Of a stretch of DNA of 64,000 nt, positions 25,218 through 34,251 are shown piece by piece. Numbering within the stretch: the first letter of the stretch is position 1; every line of letters starts with the position of its first letter. Source of the DNA: UBA12087 sp964370815 (GTDB taxonomy: Bacteria > Chloroflexota > Anaerolineae > Anaerolineales > Villigracilaceae); the NCBI GenBank assembly GCA_964370815.1, contig CAYJKQ010000007.1, forward strand, positions 62,001 through 126,000. Reading direction: 5' to 3'. Under the pieces are notes generated by a model. It was given only the letters and a program-made list of their open reading frames with translations. It had not been told where the DNA came from and ran no database searches. The position numbers and the translations under genes are program-made.

Positions 25218-26012
25218 TTAAATATACAGATCTCTCCGGGCATAGGTCAGGTAGGCTCCAACCATGCACGCGGCAATTATCCCTGCCGATAAGATCACAA
25301 AATTGATATCCATGCTTGATTTATGCAGCAGATCTGAAGGGTCGAAATATTTAAAGGGTGAAAAATATTTTAGAAAATCCAGGTTTTCATTCAATCCCGT
25401 TATGATCGAGAAGAAAAAAGTACCCAGCAGGATGGATATTGCCAATGAGCTGGCTTGTTTGTAATGCTGCATGGCGGAGCCGAGAAATACGCCTATGGCC
25501 AGGAATATCATCTGTATAATGAACATAGCCAGCGAGCCAAGGGCAACAAAAGCATAAAAATCACCATCAGGTTTATAAGATGCGGCAGCTACAATGGTAC
25601 TCACCCAGGTTACACCCAGAAGGACGATACAATTAACCACCGCAGCCAGGGTCTTGGCAGTGATCAACTTGCCACGCGTGACAGGCAGCGTGAGAGAAAA
25701 TTCAACTGTCTTATCACGTTCTTCTTTCGAAATATAGTCGCTGCCCCACATCACAGAAGCGATGGAAAGCATCAGGGCAAAATAGGTGTACATGATGCCA
25801 TAAAAACCCGTTACGGTGGTCAGGTTAAAAGCCTGAAAATTGAACGCATCCAGCATTTCCTGTGGGAAAGAATCCAGAATGGCTAACATATCAGGGTTAT
25901 TGGCATAGGCGGAAAACTTTGTAAACCCGATCAGAACAAACAAGAATACGATGAAACTCCAGATCAGCAGGGATTTGAAATTTGCCTTAAGTTCTCTTAG
26001 AAAGATATTCAT
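25218..26012 (-). CDS. ABC-2-type transporter permease, subunit 2
   Basis: The 264-residue protein has six predicted membrane helices and begins MNIFLRELKANFKSLLIWSFIV, typical of ABC-2 permeases. The segment SKEERDKTVEFSLTLPVTRGKLITAKTLAAV is the characteristic coupling-loop region of this family. It is the last gene of a three-gene operon (ATPase, permease, permease) read on the minus strand, 12 bases after the sister permease. The pair is expected to form the membrane pore of an exporter or membrane-modulating pump; the substrate is unknown. Confidence 0.88.
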   Translation of the reverse strand: MNIFLRELKANFKSLLIWSFIVFLFVLIGFTKFSAYANNPDMLAILDSFPQEMLDAFNFQAFNLTTVTGFYGIMYTYFALMLSIASVMWGSDYISKEERDKTVEFSLTLPVTRGKLITAKTLAAVVNCIVLLGVTWVSTIVAAASYKPDGDFYAFVALGSLAMFIIQMIFLAIGVFLGSAMQHYKQASSLAISILLGTFFFSIITGLNENLDFLKYFSPFKYFDPSDLLHKSSMDINFVILSAGIIAACMVGAYLTYARRDLYI

Positions 26013-26024
26013 CTCTTCTCCTTC

Positions 26025-26828
26025 TCACGTAGCCGAGTTAATATTTCTTCTTGCATACAACACATAACTACCGGTAATAGAAATAAGGATAACGGAGACA
26101 CTGATAAGCACCAGTGGCATATCATAAGCCGCATGGGTGAGAATATAGTTTGGCTCAAAGTGTTTAAAGGGTGTGATAAGCTCCAACTTGGCGTCGCCCA
26201 GCATGCCTCCAAAAGCGCTGACCACATACATTCCAAAAGCCAGTGCCATGGAAAGCGGGGTTACGCTCCTGACTTTTTTCATCAAGAGCGAGATCAGGAT
26301 GCCAACTGTAAGGAAGAACAACTGGAACAGGACGATGCTGGACAACAGTAAAAGCAGGCTGCCGGTGTCGTATTCTCTATCACCTTTGAATAAGCCAATA
26401 AACACAAAACTGCTGATCCAAACAACAATATTGGTGATGGTTAACCCTGTCAACGCCGCCAGCAGTTTGCTGGTTAAGATATGTGCCCGGCTGACCGGTT
26501 TAGCCAGTAAAAAATCTGCGGTCATGTCTCTTTCCTCCAGGGAAACAAGTCCAAAACCATAATTTGAAGCCTGGATCGACAGACATATCTGGCAGAATAG
26601 AAAGGCGAAACCGTAAAAGCCGAGAACGGTTGACATGTCAACGCCTGTCATGCCAAATGCCATCAATAACTCTTCGGGAAATTGTGTCATCATTTCATTC
26701 AGGATGGCTGCATTCTCCGCAAAGGATGAAAAAAGGGACATGTAAACCAGAAGCACCAGAGAAACGGACACCGACCAGGTCATGACGGATTTGCGGATCA
26801 TTTTAAATTCATGCTTGTATATATTCAT
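26025..26828 (-). CDS. ABC-2-type transporter permease, subunit 1
   Basis: The 267-residue protein begins MNIYKHEFKMIRKSVMTWSVSV and has six membrane segments. SLEERDMTADFLLAKPVSRAHILTSKLLAALTGL is the conserved cytoplasmic region shared with its neighbour, so the two are diverged paralogues. It lies nine bases downstream of the ATPase gene on the same strand. The two permeases and the ATPase make a complete ABC-2 system. Similar three-gene systems often export peptides or lipids or give resistance to them; that is family knowledge, not shown here. Confidence 0.88.
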   Translation of the reverse strand: MNIYKHEFKMIRKSVMTWSVSVSLVLLVYMSLFSSFAENAAILNEMMTQFPEELLMAFGMTGVDMSTVLGFYGFAFLFCQICLSIQASNYGFGLVSLEERDMTADFLLAKPVSRAHILTSKLLAALTGLTITNIVVWISSFVFIGLFKGDREYDTGSLLLLLSSIVLFQLFFLTVGILISLLMKKVRSVTPLSMALAFGMYVVSAFGGMLGDAKLELITPFKHFEPNYILTHAAYDMPLVLISVSVILISITGSYVLYARRNINSAT

Positions 26829-26837
26829 GATCAGCCC

Positions 26838-27710
26838 CTATTCATAATAATGCAGGAAAATTTCTTCCAGGGTGGGCTCTTCAATGGTCGCATCCGAGAC
26901 TTCCTGCCTGCTGATCAATCTCAGGACCACATTGATATCCCCCCGGTAAAAGAAATTGACCGTGCCATTATGCTGCTCGAGCTTGCTGACACCCTCTACT
27001 GCGAACATCTTTTCATCAAGGTCGGATGCTGTAACTTTGATCTTTTTATAATTTTCGTTCTGCATGGATTTGATATCCTGAACATTGATGATGCTGCCTT
27101 CTTTGATGATGGCGACCCGGCTGCACATTTTTTGAACTTCACCGAGAATATGAGAGGAAAAGAAGACGGTTGCGCCGCGCTTATTCTCTTCCCGGATCAG
27201 GTTGAAGAACTTCTGCTGCATGAGAGGGTCCAGACCGCTGGTGGGTTCATCCAGCAGGATCACTTTTGGCTGGTGTAACAGCCCCTGTACAATACCGACC
27301 TTCTTTCTATTACCATAAGAGAGGTCGTCGATCCTGCGCTTCAGGTCGAGTTCCATGATGTCAGCCAGTTCAAGCAATCTTGCGCTGCAGTCCTTTTTAT
27401 AAAAACTGGCGGAATATTTCAGCAGTTCGAGCACCTTCATGCGGTCATAATAAAAAACCTCGGAGGGCAGATAACCGATCTCCTGTCTTATTTCCGGACC
27501 ATATTGAATACAATCCTTGCCAAAGATCTTTGCCCCCCCACTGGTGGGATGAATTAAACCCAGGAACAGCCGGATGGTGGTGGACTTTCCAGCTCCATTG
27601 GGTCCAATAAAGCCAAAGATCTCTCCTTCTTCCACATTAAAGGAAACATTTTCAATGCCTTTTGCTTTTCCATAAAATTTGGTAAGTTGGTTAACTTCAA
27701 TAATACTCAT
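26838..27710 (-). CDS. ABC transporter ATP-binding protein
   Basis: From the ATG at 27710 (GGAG ribosome site seven bases upstream) the product is 290 residues. It has all ATPase motifs: Walker A GFIGPNGAGKSTTIRL, signature LSYGNRKKVG (a variant of LSGGQ), Walker B VILLDEPTSGLDP, and the H-loop SSHIL. The C-terminal 80 residues form the usual accessory domain of ABC-2 ATPases. It heads the three-gene export operon. A perfect inverted repeat at 27749-27765 lies 39 bases upstream of the start. An upstream in-frame extension of the frame lacks support and is not used. Confidence 0.93.
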   Translation of the reverse strand: MSIIEVNQLTKFYGKAKGIENVSFNVEEGEIFGFIGPNGAGKSTTIRLFLGLIHPTSGGAKIFGKDCIQYGPEIRQEIGYLPSEVFYYDRMKVLELLKYSASFYKKDCSARLLELADIMELDLKRRIDDLSYGNRKKVGIVQGLLHQPKVILLDEPTSGLDPLMQQKFFNLIREENKRGATVFFSSHILGEVQKMCSRVAIIKEGSIINVQDIKSMQNENYKKIKVTASDLDEKMFAVEGVSKLEQHNGTVNFFYRGDINVVLRLISRQEVSDATIEEPTLEEIFLHYYE

Positions 27711-27748
27711 GGTATTGCTCCTGTAGTTATGATGGGTTTCACCCTTGG

Positions 27749-27765
27749 AAAATTGCGCCAATTTT
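27749..27765. promoter_or_regulatory. Candidate operator upstream of the ABC operon
   Basis: AAAATTG and CAATTTT flank CGC, giving a perfect 7-3-7 inverted repeat. It lies 39-55 bases upstream of the ATPase start codon and overlaps the likely promoter region. No regulator gene is adjacent, so the protein that would bind is unknown. Confidence 0.4.
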
Positions 27766-27853
27766 AACAGACAATAATATATATTACTACTGAAATATCT
27801 TTTCTGCCAATAAATCCGTGGAGGGTGTTGAAAAAGCAGCAATTACCTTAAAT

Positions 27854-27999
27854 ATGTCATTGCGAGCCACCGTTCTTGTTCTTTGGTGGCGTGGCAATCC
27901 CCTGTTTGCTGAGGAGATCCCACAGGGGGACAGGTGTTGCCACGACCGGTGGAAGGAATCCGGTCTCTCCCAAAAATGGGGACGGTGTCGCAATGACAT
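27854..27999. mobile_element. 146-bp MITE-like element with 12-bp perfect terminal inverted repeats
   Basis: The element starts ATGTCATTGCGA (27854-27865) and ends with its exact reverse complement TCGCAATGACAT (27988-27999). It has no coding capacity. Its right half (from about 27952, GGAAGGAATCCGGTCTC...CCCAAAAATGGGGACGGTG) recurs at about 56875-56933 with a few changes. The family resembles short non-autonomous mobile elements or intergenic repeats common in environmental genomes. No direct target repeat is evident at its edges. Confidence 0.6.
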
Positions 28000-28030
28000 G
28001 GCTGGGCAGTAACAACAATTGTTTATGATC

Positions 28031-30067
28031 TCAGGAAGTGGATAATTGACGGGTCAATTCATCCGGTAGTGTGACCGGTTGGAGGCAGATAAAACCCTGG
28101 CAGACATAAGCAGTGGGTTGACCTTCCAGCAGGGGACGTCCGTCCAGTAAAGCTGGCGCACCCTCCGGTGGCGGGTAGGAAGAGGCTGCCACTACCATGC
28201 CGGGGTGGTAGTTGTTTCGCAATACGTTTATGAGCGCTTGTGTGCGTTCATCCGCCGGGTCGCCAAGGATGGCGACCTGGTCGATCTTACCCAGGGCAAG
28301 ATCTGCTGTTGACAGCCAGTGACCAAAAGAAGTGGGGTAACTGCCAGCCATATTCGCCACCAGGGCAAGCGTGGTTTCGGCTTTCTGGCTCCAATCCGAT
28401 CTTTCGGTCAGGGCAGCCAGGCGCAGCAAGGCTTCTGCAGCCAGGGCGTTCCCGCTTGGGGTGGCATTGTCCTGCAGATCTTTCGGACGGATCAGCAACT
28501 TTTCAGAATCCAGAGCCGTATCAAAGAAGCCGCCAGCCGGATCGCTGAAGCGCACCAGCATTTCTTCAGCCAGGTTGCAGGCTTCCGTGAACCAGCGCTG
28601 GTTGAAATCGCCCTGGTAAAGTTCGAGCAGTCCCAGGATCAGAGCTGCATGATCTTCCAGGAAGACTTCCTGCCCGCTCTGACCGAGACGCCAACTGCGG
28701 CGCAATTTGCCATCCTTCCGCAGGGAAGTCAACAGAAAATCCGCATTCCGGCTGGCAATTTGAAGATAGGCAGCGTTATTGAAAACGCGCCCGGCTTCAG
28801 CAAAAGCGGAAAGCATGAGACCATTCCAGGCTGTCAGAACTTTGTCATCCGTACCCGGGCGGATACGTTTTTCCCGGGCGGACAACAGCCTGGTGTGACA
28901 ATCTGTCAACTTTTCGGAAACCTGATCGGGGGTTAAACCAAACAGGCTGGTCAGGGTGGTGTCATCAACTGCACGCTGGAGGACGATCTTTCCCTCCCAA
29001 TTCCCCGCCGCCTGGATGCCATAAGCGCGTTCGAAAAAAGGACTGGCTTCACCAAGAGTGCTGCGCAACTCATCCAGGCTCCAGGTATAGAACTTGCCTT
29101 CTTCACCTTCCGAATCAGCATCCAGGCTGGAATAAAAACCGCCCTGCGGAGAAAGCATCTCGCGCACTACAAACCCAAGCGTTTCCTCAACCACCTGCCG
29201 GAAGAATGGCTGGCGGCTGATCTGCCAGGCATGCAGATAAACACGTGCCAGCTGGGCATTGTCATAGAGCATCTTTTCAAAATGAGGAACGAGCCAGGTG
29301 TTATCGGTGGAATAACGCGAAAAACCGCCGCCGACCACATCATACATACCCCCTTGTGACATGGCACGCAGTGTGTGCAAAGCAGGTTTGAGTGCTTCCG
29401 GCTGATCCGCCAGGTGGCGGTGCAGAAGAAATTCGATGGTCATCGCTTGTGGGAACCTGGGAGCTGTTCCCCAGCCGCCATGCTGCCGATCATAATTCGC
29501 GACCAGGTTGGTCAGGGCAGAATCCAGGGTTTCAGGTTCAAAAGACCCCGCTGGTGATTCCTGTTCGGAGCGCTGTTTCAGGTGCAGGCTGATCTGTTGA
29601 GCAGAGCTGGTGACCTCTGTGCGCCGCTTCTGCCAGGCATCCGATAGATATAGCAGAAGCTCCTTAAAGGCTGGCAACCCATGCCTGCTGACAGGGGGAA
29701 AGTAGGTGCCACCATAGAAGGGTTCAAGGTCGGGGGTCAGGAAGACGGTCATCGGCCAGCCACCCTGTCCGGTCAGAGACACGACTGCTGCCATGTAGAT
29801 GCTGTCCAGGTCGGGGCGTTCCTCGCGGTCGACCTTGATGCTGATGAAGCCTGCCTGCAGGATGGCGGCTATTTCCGGGTCTTCAAAAGATTCGTGCGCC
29901 ATGACATGGCACCAGTGACAGGCAGCATAACCGATGCTCAGGAAAATGGGCTTGTCTTCACGACGGGCTTTTTGCAGGGCTTCCGCACCCCAGGGATACC
30001 AGTCGACCGGGTTGTTGGCGTGCTGGACGAGATAGGGGGAGTTCTGGTTTGCGAGATGATTGGGCAT
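28031..30067 (-). CDS. YyaL/spermatogenesis-associated-protein-20 type thioredoxin-domain protein
   Basis: The 678-residue product matches the DUF255/YyaL family from end to end. An N-terminal thioredoxin-like domain contains NSPYLVQHANNPVDWYPWG, YAACHWCHVMAHESFED and VDREERPDLD. A long (alpha/alpha)6-barrel region follows, with FPQAMTIEFLL, YDVVGGGFSRYSTDNTWLVPHFEKMLYDNAQL, FYSSLDADSEGEEGKFYTW and LTAWNGLMLSAFAEAG. The function is unresolved; a role in redox or carbohydrate-like metabolism has been proposed for the fold. It stands alone on the minus strand. Length and motifs are complete. Confidence 0.93.
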   Translation of the reverse strand: MPNHLANQNSPYLVQHANNPVDWYPWGAEALQKARREDKPIFLSIGYAACHWCHVMAHESFEDPEIAAILQAGFISIKVDREERPDLDSIYMAAVVSLTGQGGWPMTVFLTPDLEPFYGGTYFPPVSRHGLPAFKELLLYLSDAWQKRRTEVTSSAQQISLHLKQRSEQESPAGSFEPETLDSALTNLVANYDRQHGGWGTAPRFPQAMTIEFLLHRHLADQPEALKPALHTLRAMSQGGMYDVVGGGFSRYSTDNTWLVPHFEKMLYDNAQLARVYLHAWQISRQPFFRQVVEETLGFVVREMLSPQGGFYSSLDADSEGEEGKFYTWSLDELRSTLGEASPFFERAYGIQAAGNWEGKIVLQRAVDDTTLTSLFGLTPDQVSEKLTDCHTRLLSAREKRIRPGTDDKVLTAWNGLMLSAFAEAGRVFNNAAYLQIASRNADFLLTSLRKDGKLRRSWRLGQSGQEVFLEDHAALILGLLELYQGDFNQRWFTEACNLAEEMLVRFSDPAGGFFDTALDSEKLLIRPKDLQDNATPSGNALAAEALLRLAALTERSDWSQKAETTLALVANMAGSYPTSFGHWLSTADLALGKIDQVAILGDPADERTQALINVLRNNYHPGMVVAASSYPPPEGAPALLDGRPLLEGQPTAYVCQGFICLQPVTLPDELTRQLSTS

Positions 30068-30146
30068 ATTAGATCCAGGGTTTGTTCAATATTGAATTAA
30101 TTCTGGATTATAGCCTTAAAGCCCCCGTATTTTTGTCAGTCCGGAT

Positions 30147-32438
30147 TTAACGCTTATCTTTATTTTGTTTATCCAGATACATTCTTACGTCGGCTTGTTT
30201 GAGCGTTTCTTCAAGAGAACCAACTTGTTCCAGTGTACTTGTTCCCAGTGATAGGCGGATTGAAGCATTGGCAGGGTCAGAATTACTGCCTTGGATTTTG
30301 TCTTTAATACGCTCGATCGCTTTTTCTGATATAGCAGCGCTGGTGGAAGGCATCAGTATGGCAAACTCATCCCCGCCGATCCGGGCAACGATGTCTTCAG
30401 ACCTGAAACTGGCTAACAGGATCTTTGCAGTCTGTTTCAGCATCTCGTCTCCAGCCAGGTGACCTTTTCCATCATTGATCACTTTTAGACCATCCACATC
30501 AGCCATAATGATACTGACAGGAAATTGACGCCCGCGTTCGAGCCGGTTGATGGCATCATCAAAATACGCTCGATTATAGAGACCGGTCAAGCCATCATGG
30601 GTACTTAAATAGGTCAGTTTGACCTCATGCTTCCGGCGTTCGGTAATGTCAACCAATGTTACGATCACCCTGGAGAAATCGTGCTCGTAACCGGGCTGTA
30701 CCGACCAGCTCATACTGATCTCGATCCGTTGACCGTCCAGGGTTTGATTGACGGTATCCTGATAGAGTACCAGCTTTTCTTCTGCCAGGGCGACCAGTTC
30801 CTCCTGGAAAAAGTTATAAGATTCATCACAAAAGATCAATTGGAGATTACTTATCAAGTCTGCTTTGTTCCTGGCTCTAAAAAGCGTCACCGTTGCGTTG
30901 TTTACATCCAGGATCTTAATTTTGGCTGCACATTGCAGAACTACTTCCGGGTTGGAAGCCAGAAAAGTTTGAAAATCTGTTACACCTCGTTGCCTGTAAG
31001 AATCCAGGATCTGCTTTGCTCCGGAAAAATCTTCTTCCCACAAAGAAACAGGAGATTCTTCAAACAAGCGGTAGTAGCGTTCATTACTCATATTTAAAGA
31101 ATCATCCGCTCTTTTGCGGTGAATGGTCTGGGCAACCTGGGACGAGATGAATTTAAAAAGATCCATATTATCTTGATTAAAACGAGCATTTTGCGAATAG
31201 CTTTGGGCTACCATGACACCAATGATCTCATCCTCCACTTTGAGTGGAACTCCCAGCCAATCCAGGGGTTGGGTTCCCACCAGTTCCACCTCGCCTCTTT
31301 TGATGAGATCGTCGATGACCTGTGTATTGGCGAGCAGAGCTTCCCCCCTGCGCAGGACATAGCCGGTTAGACCCCGCCCCGGTTCCTTGTCAGAATCAGA
31401 AGGCTTTTCGTCATATTGATCGACATGATATGGGAAACTGATCCGATCAGTTATCGGGTCATGAAGTGCGATGTAGAAATTTTCAACGGAGATCAACTCT
31501 CCGAGGATGGTGTGTATGGATCCATACAGCTCATCCATATTTTTGGCGGATATGGCTGCCTGTGAGATCTTGTAAATGGCATTTTGGATCTTTTGGGATT
31601 GCTTATGTTGGACGATATCCAGTTCCAAACCCTGCATTGAGCGTTGTAATTGACCAGCCATAAGATTGAATGTACCCGCCAGTTCACCCAACTCATCCTG
31701 GCTGCGCACTGGAATGGTCTGGTCAAAATTACCGCTGCCCAATCGCCTGGCGCCGATCATCAGATCATTTATCGGCGAGGTAATTTTGCGTGCCAGCCAG
31801 CCCCCCAGCAGGAATGAGAGTGGAATTGAAACCAAGAAGATTGCTGCCGCGATTTGACGAGACTTTGTTTCCAGGGCGATGACGCTGGCGGCATTAATGT
31901 CGATACCCAGGACACCATCCAGGTTGCGGAACTGGTCGTAAATGGGTGCATAACCGCTAAAATATGTACCTGCCGAATTAGTATATAAGCTATCTTCAAC
32001 ATAAACCCTGGAGATGGCTGTCAAATGTTCATAGAGTTCCGGGTGGGGATGTAAATACTCCTGACCTACAGTGAAATCCACGTCCTTATCATCAGCCACT
32101 ACATAGACCAGGCTCCCATCTTCCAATTGCCGAAGAGTGAAAATTCGCTCAATGATGGGGACTGTTTCCTGGATGGTTTTTAATCGCAGGGATATGGAGC
32201 GATAAAACGAAGTGTTTTCGTCCTCGGGCAAACGGATCATGGAATGATAACCTCCGTCCACCAGGGGTGTGGAAAAACTTAAAATATCATGCAAGCGCTC
32301 CTGGATCGCCAGGCGTTGCGCTGTATGTAATTGCCAGTATAAACCAAACGTCATTATCCCGGCGACGATCAGGATCGAGATCGAATTTGCCAGGGTTAAC
32401 TTTGTGCTTAATTTCCTTCTATTTTTAGAAATATTCAT
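30147..32438 (-). CDS. Membrane diguanylate cyclase: dCache-like sensor, HAMP, GAF, PAS, GGDEF
   Basis: The 763-residue protein has an N-terminal helix (about 14-32), an extracytoplasmic sensor region, a second helix near residue 200 and a HAMP domain (ARKITSPINDLMIGARRLGSGNFDQ). A GAF domain (about 290-440), a PAS-like region and a GGDEF domain follow. The active site ARIGGDEFAILMPS is intact, and an inhibitory RxxD site (RSED) lies five residues before GGDEF. It should make cyclic di-GMP and be product-inhibited. The gene lies 72 bases downstream of a solute-binding lipoprotein on the same strand, which may pass a ligand signal to it. A c-di-GMP riboswitch is present at 57.2 kb. Confidence 0.92.
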   Translation of the reverse strand: MNISKNRRKLSTKLTLANSISILIVAGIMTFGLYWQLHTAQRLAIQERLHDILSFSTPLVDGGYHSMIRLPEDENTSFYRSISLRLKTIQETVPIIERIFTLRQLEDGSLVYVVADDKDVDFTVGQEYLHPHPELYEHLTAISRVYVEDSLYTNSAGTYFSGYAPIYDQFRNLDGVLGIDINAASVIALETKSRQIAAAIFLVSIPLSFLLGGWLARKITSPINDLMIGARRLGSGNFDQTIPVRSQDELGELAGTFNLMAGQLQRSMQGLELDIVQHKQSQKIQNAIYKISQAAISAKNMDELYGSIHTILGELISVENFYIALHDPITDRISFPYHVDQYDEKPSDSDKEPGRGLTGYVLRRGEALLANTQVIDDLIKRGEVELVGTQPLDWLGVPLKVEDEIIGVMVAQSYSQNARFNQDNMDLFKFISSQVAQTIHRKRADDSLNMSNERYYRLFEESPVSLWEEDFSGAKQILDSYRQRGVTDFQTFLASNPEVVLQCAAKIKILDVNNATVTLFRARNKADLISNLQLIFCDESYNFFQEELVALAEEKLVLYQDTVNQTLDGQRIEISMSWSVQPGYEHDFSRVIVTLVDITERRKHEVKLTYLSTHDGLTGLYNRAYFDDAINRLERGRQFPVSIIMADVDGLKVINDGKGHLAGDEMLKQTAKILLASFRSEDIVARIGGDEFAILMPSTSAAISEKAIERIKDKIQGSNSDPANASIRLSLGTSTLEQVGSLEETLKQADVRMYLDKQNKDKR

Positions 32439-32510
32439 TCATGTACGCATTGGTAGTGCAATAAATTACGGATAACCAGGCTTGTTAAGATAAGAAAACA
32501 ACCGAAATGC

Positions 32511-33380
32511 CTAGCCTTCCACGGTTGGCAAGAACCAGAATTTATACAATGTGTCCAGGGTGCCGTCCTGTTCCATGTCTTTCAAGGTTGCATTGATCAA
32601 CCCCAGCAACTCCGGGGTGTTCTGCTGGGTGGCAATCCCCAATCCAACCTGCGAAAGGTAGTTGATCTCGCCAGCCTGGTCTGTGACGATCTGGATGTTC
32701 GACCGATTGTCTTTGATATAAGCCAGGGTGTTGAGATAGTCGTTAAAAATCACATCCACCCGCCCAACTTCCAGGTCCAATAACGAGGTATCTGTATTCT
32801 TATACTCCACGATCTCCAGGTTGATGCCTTGCGCAGCCAGTTCCTGGGCTATTTTTGCGCCGGTGGCGCCTATCTTGACGCCAACTCTTCGACCTGCCAG
32901 GTCTTGAACTGTCTTGATCTGCATTTGTTGCCCGGGCAGGGCGACCATTACCAGGCCGCTATCCAGATAAGGTTGAGAGAAATCGACCAATTTTTCCCGG
33001 TCAACGGTGATGTGCATGGCGGCGATGATCATATCCACCTTGTGATCCTGCAGAGCCGGGATCAGGTTTGCAAAGTTCATTTCCACTACAGTCATGGTTA
33101 CACCCAGGTGATCGGCAATCTGACCAGCCAGGTCAAGGTCGAACCCGATCAGAGCATCTGTGGCAGGGTCGTGAAAAACGAAAGGTTTGGTAATGGCTGT
33201 GCCAACGATCAGCACTCCCCTGTTTCGGATCTGTGCCAGGCTGGACAGTGAACTCTGGGTTGGATCATCCGAAGGAGAAAGTGCCGGTTCGGGAGTGGTC
33301 GATCTGCTGCACCCAAGCAGGGTTATCAGCAAGATGACAGCTGATAGAACGAATGGCAGGGATTTTGTGAGCGATTTCAT
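32511..33380 (-). CDS. Extracellular solute-binding lipoprotein, family 3 (amino-acid type)
   Basis: The 289-residue product has a lipoprotein signal peptide with lipobox LLGC (Cys24) and a family-3 periplasmic-binding-protein fold: LIGFDLDLAGQIADHLG, VEMNFANLIPALQDHKVDMIIAAMHIT, REKLVDFSQPYLDSGL, GVKIGATGAKIAQEL, VDVIFNDYLNTLAYI. Such proteins bind amino acids or other small polar ligands outside the membrane. No ABC permease or ATPase gene is adjacent. Its only same-strand neighbour is the diguanylate cyclase 72 bases downstream, so it may work as a sensor partner rather than in transport. Confidence 0.9.
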   Translation of the reverse strand: MKSLTKSLPFVLSAVILLITLLGCSRSTTPEPALSPSDDPTQSSLSSLAQIRNRGVLIVGTAITKPFVFHDPATDALIGFDLDLAGQIADHLGVTMTVVEMNFANLIPALQDHKVDMIIAAMHITVDREKLVDFSQPYLDSGLVMVALPGQQMQIKTVQDLAGRRVGVKIGATGAKIAQELAAQGINLEIVEYKNTDTSLLDLEVGRVDVIFNDYLNTLAYIKDNRSNIQIVTDQAGEINYLSQVGLGIATQQNTPELLGLINATLKDMEQDGTLDTLYKFWFLPTVEG

Positions 33381-33615
33381 GGTTCTCCCTTCCCACTGAA
33401 GGTCTTTTTTTAAGAATTACCACAACCAGCCTTTGTTCCCAGGGTCTGGAAGGCAGTTGTCAGACAATAATCTTAGGTTATTGTATTATACAGTCATAAA
33501 TACCAAAGCGACGGCTATCTTACTGTACAGAATTGTTATTAAAAACAGAAACCTCCCTATAGTCCAGCGTACTATTGGCGGCCCTTGGCTCTGCATGCTG
33601 TTAGCAGAGGAAAGT

Positions 33616-33635
33616 CCCGCGTGCTCTTGGCGGGA
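33616..33635. repeat. 20-bp hairpin repeat identical to 9568-9587
   Basis: CCCGCGTGCTCTTGGCGGGA occurs here and, without change, at 9568-9587. CCCGC and GCGGG arms form a short stem. It belongs to the dispersed repeat family of the 9.5- and 53.7-kb regions. The rest of the 33381-33689 gap shows no gene. Confidence 0.6.
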
Positions 33636-33689
33636 AAGTTTGGATAAGAGATAGTTGTGCCTGGGTGGAACCTTCGGGACGATCTACAC

Positions 33690-33718
33690 TTGACGTTCGA
33701 ACAAATGTTCTATATAAT
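33690..33718 (+). promoter_or_regulatory. SOS-type promoter: LexA box inside a consensus -35/-10 spacer
   Basis: TTGACG (33690-33695) and TATAAT (33713-33718) are exactly 17 bases apart. The spacer contains CGAACAAATGTTCT (33698-33711), a perfect GAAC-N4-GTTC dyad and a near match to the Gram-positive LexA/DinR box CGAACNNNNGTTCG. A LexA dimer here would block RNA polymerase directly. The expected transcription start is about three bases before the ATG at 33728, so the mRNA would be essentially leaderless; no ribosome site is visible. Confidence 0.8.
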
Positions 33719-33727
33719 CTCTACGAA

Positions 33728-34150
33728 ATGTCTATCTGGAAACGTTTGCTTACACTGTTGCGATCTAAAAGGGATGCGGGATCACACTATTATGAATTGG
33801 ATGAAAACCTGCACACGGCACTGGTGGATATCGCCCATCAGGAGCAGCGCCCCGCCCGCGAAATTCAAGCCGATCTATTGGCAGCCGGCCTGGCACGGCG
33901 TGACACCCATGCGGGATTCTGGCAGTGCTGGCAGTCCCTTTCACCGCGCCAGCAGGATATTGCCGCTTTTACCTGCCTGGGCTATACCAACCGCCAGATA
34001 GCTTTCAAACTGGAGCTGGCTCCGGACACCGTCAAGGGCTATGTGCGCCAGGTTCTGATCAAATTCCAGTTACACAGCAAGGCAGAATTGCGCCTGCAAC
34101 TGAAGAGCTGGGATTTCAGCCAGTGGGGTCCCCGCTCCCAGTACGGGTAG
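33728..34150 (+). CDS. Small LuxR/GerE-type HTH protein, first gene of the SOS polymerase cassette
   Basis: From the ATG at 33728 the product is 140 residues. Residues about 80-135 form a LuxR-type HTH: LSPRQQDIAAFTCLGYTNRQIAFKLELAPDTVKGYVRQVLIKF. The N-terminal part is helical with no receiver domain. It may regulate the downstream genes or bind DNA as part of the repair complex. The frame could extend upstream to 33665, but that lies before the promoter, so the ATG at 33728 is preferred. Transcription should be LexA-controlled. It is followed, after about 100 bases, by the RecA-like gene. Confidence 0.8.
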   Translation: MSIWKRLLTLLRSKRDAGSHYYELDENLHTALVDIAHQEQRPAREIQADLLAAGLARRDTHAGFWQCWQSLSPRQQDIAAFTCLGYTNRQIAFKLELAPDTVKGYVRQVLIKFQLHSKAELRLQLKSWDFSQWGPRSQYG

Positions 34151-34251
34151 GGGCAGGGGAGCCCCCCACTTGTGGCGCCTCCATGAGACCGGACCCTTAT
34201 ACACCCCATGGGGGGGTGGGTTTAGTTTTCCAGAAGTGCCAGGATAGGTAT

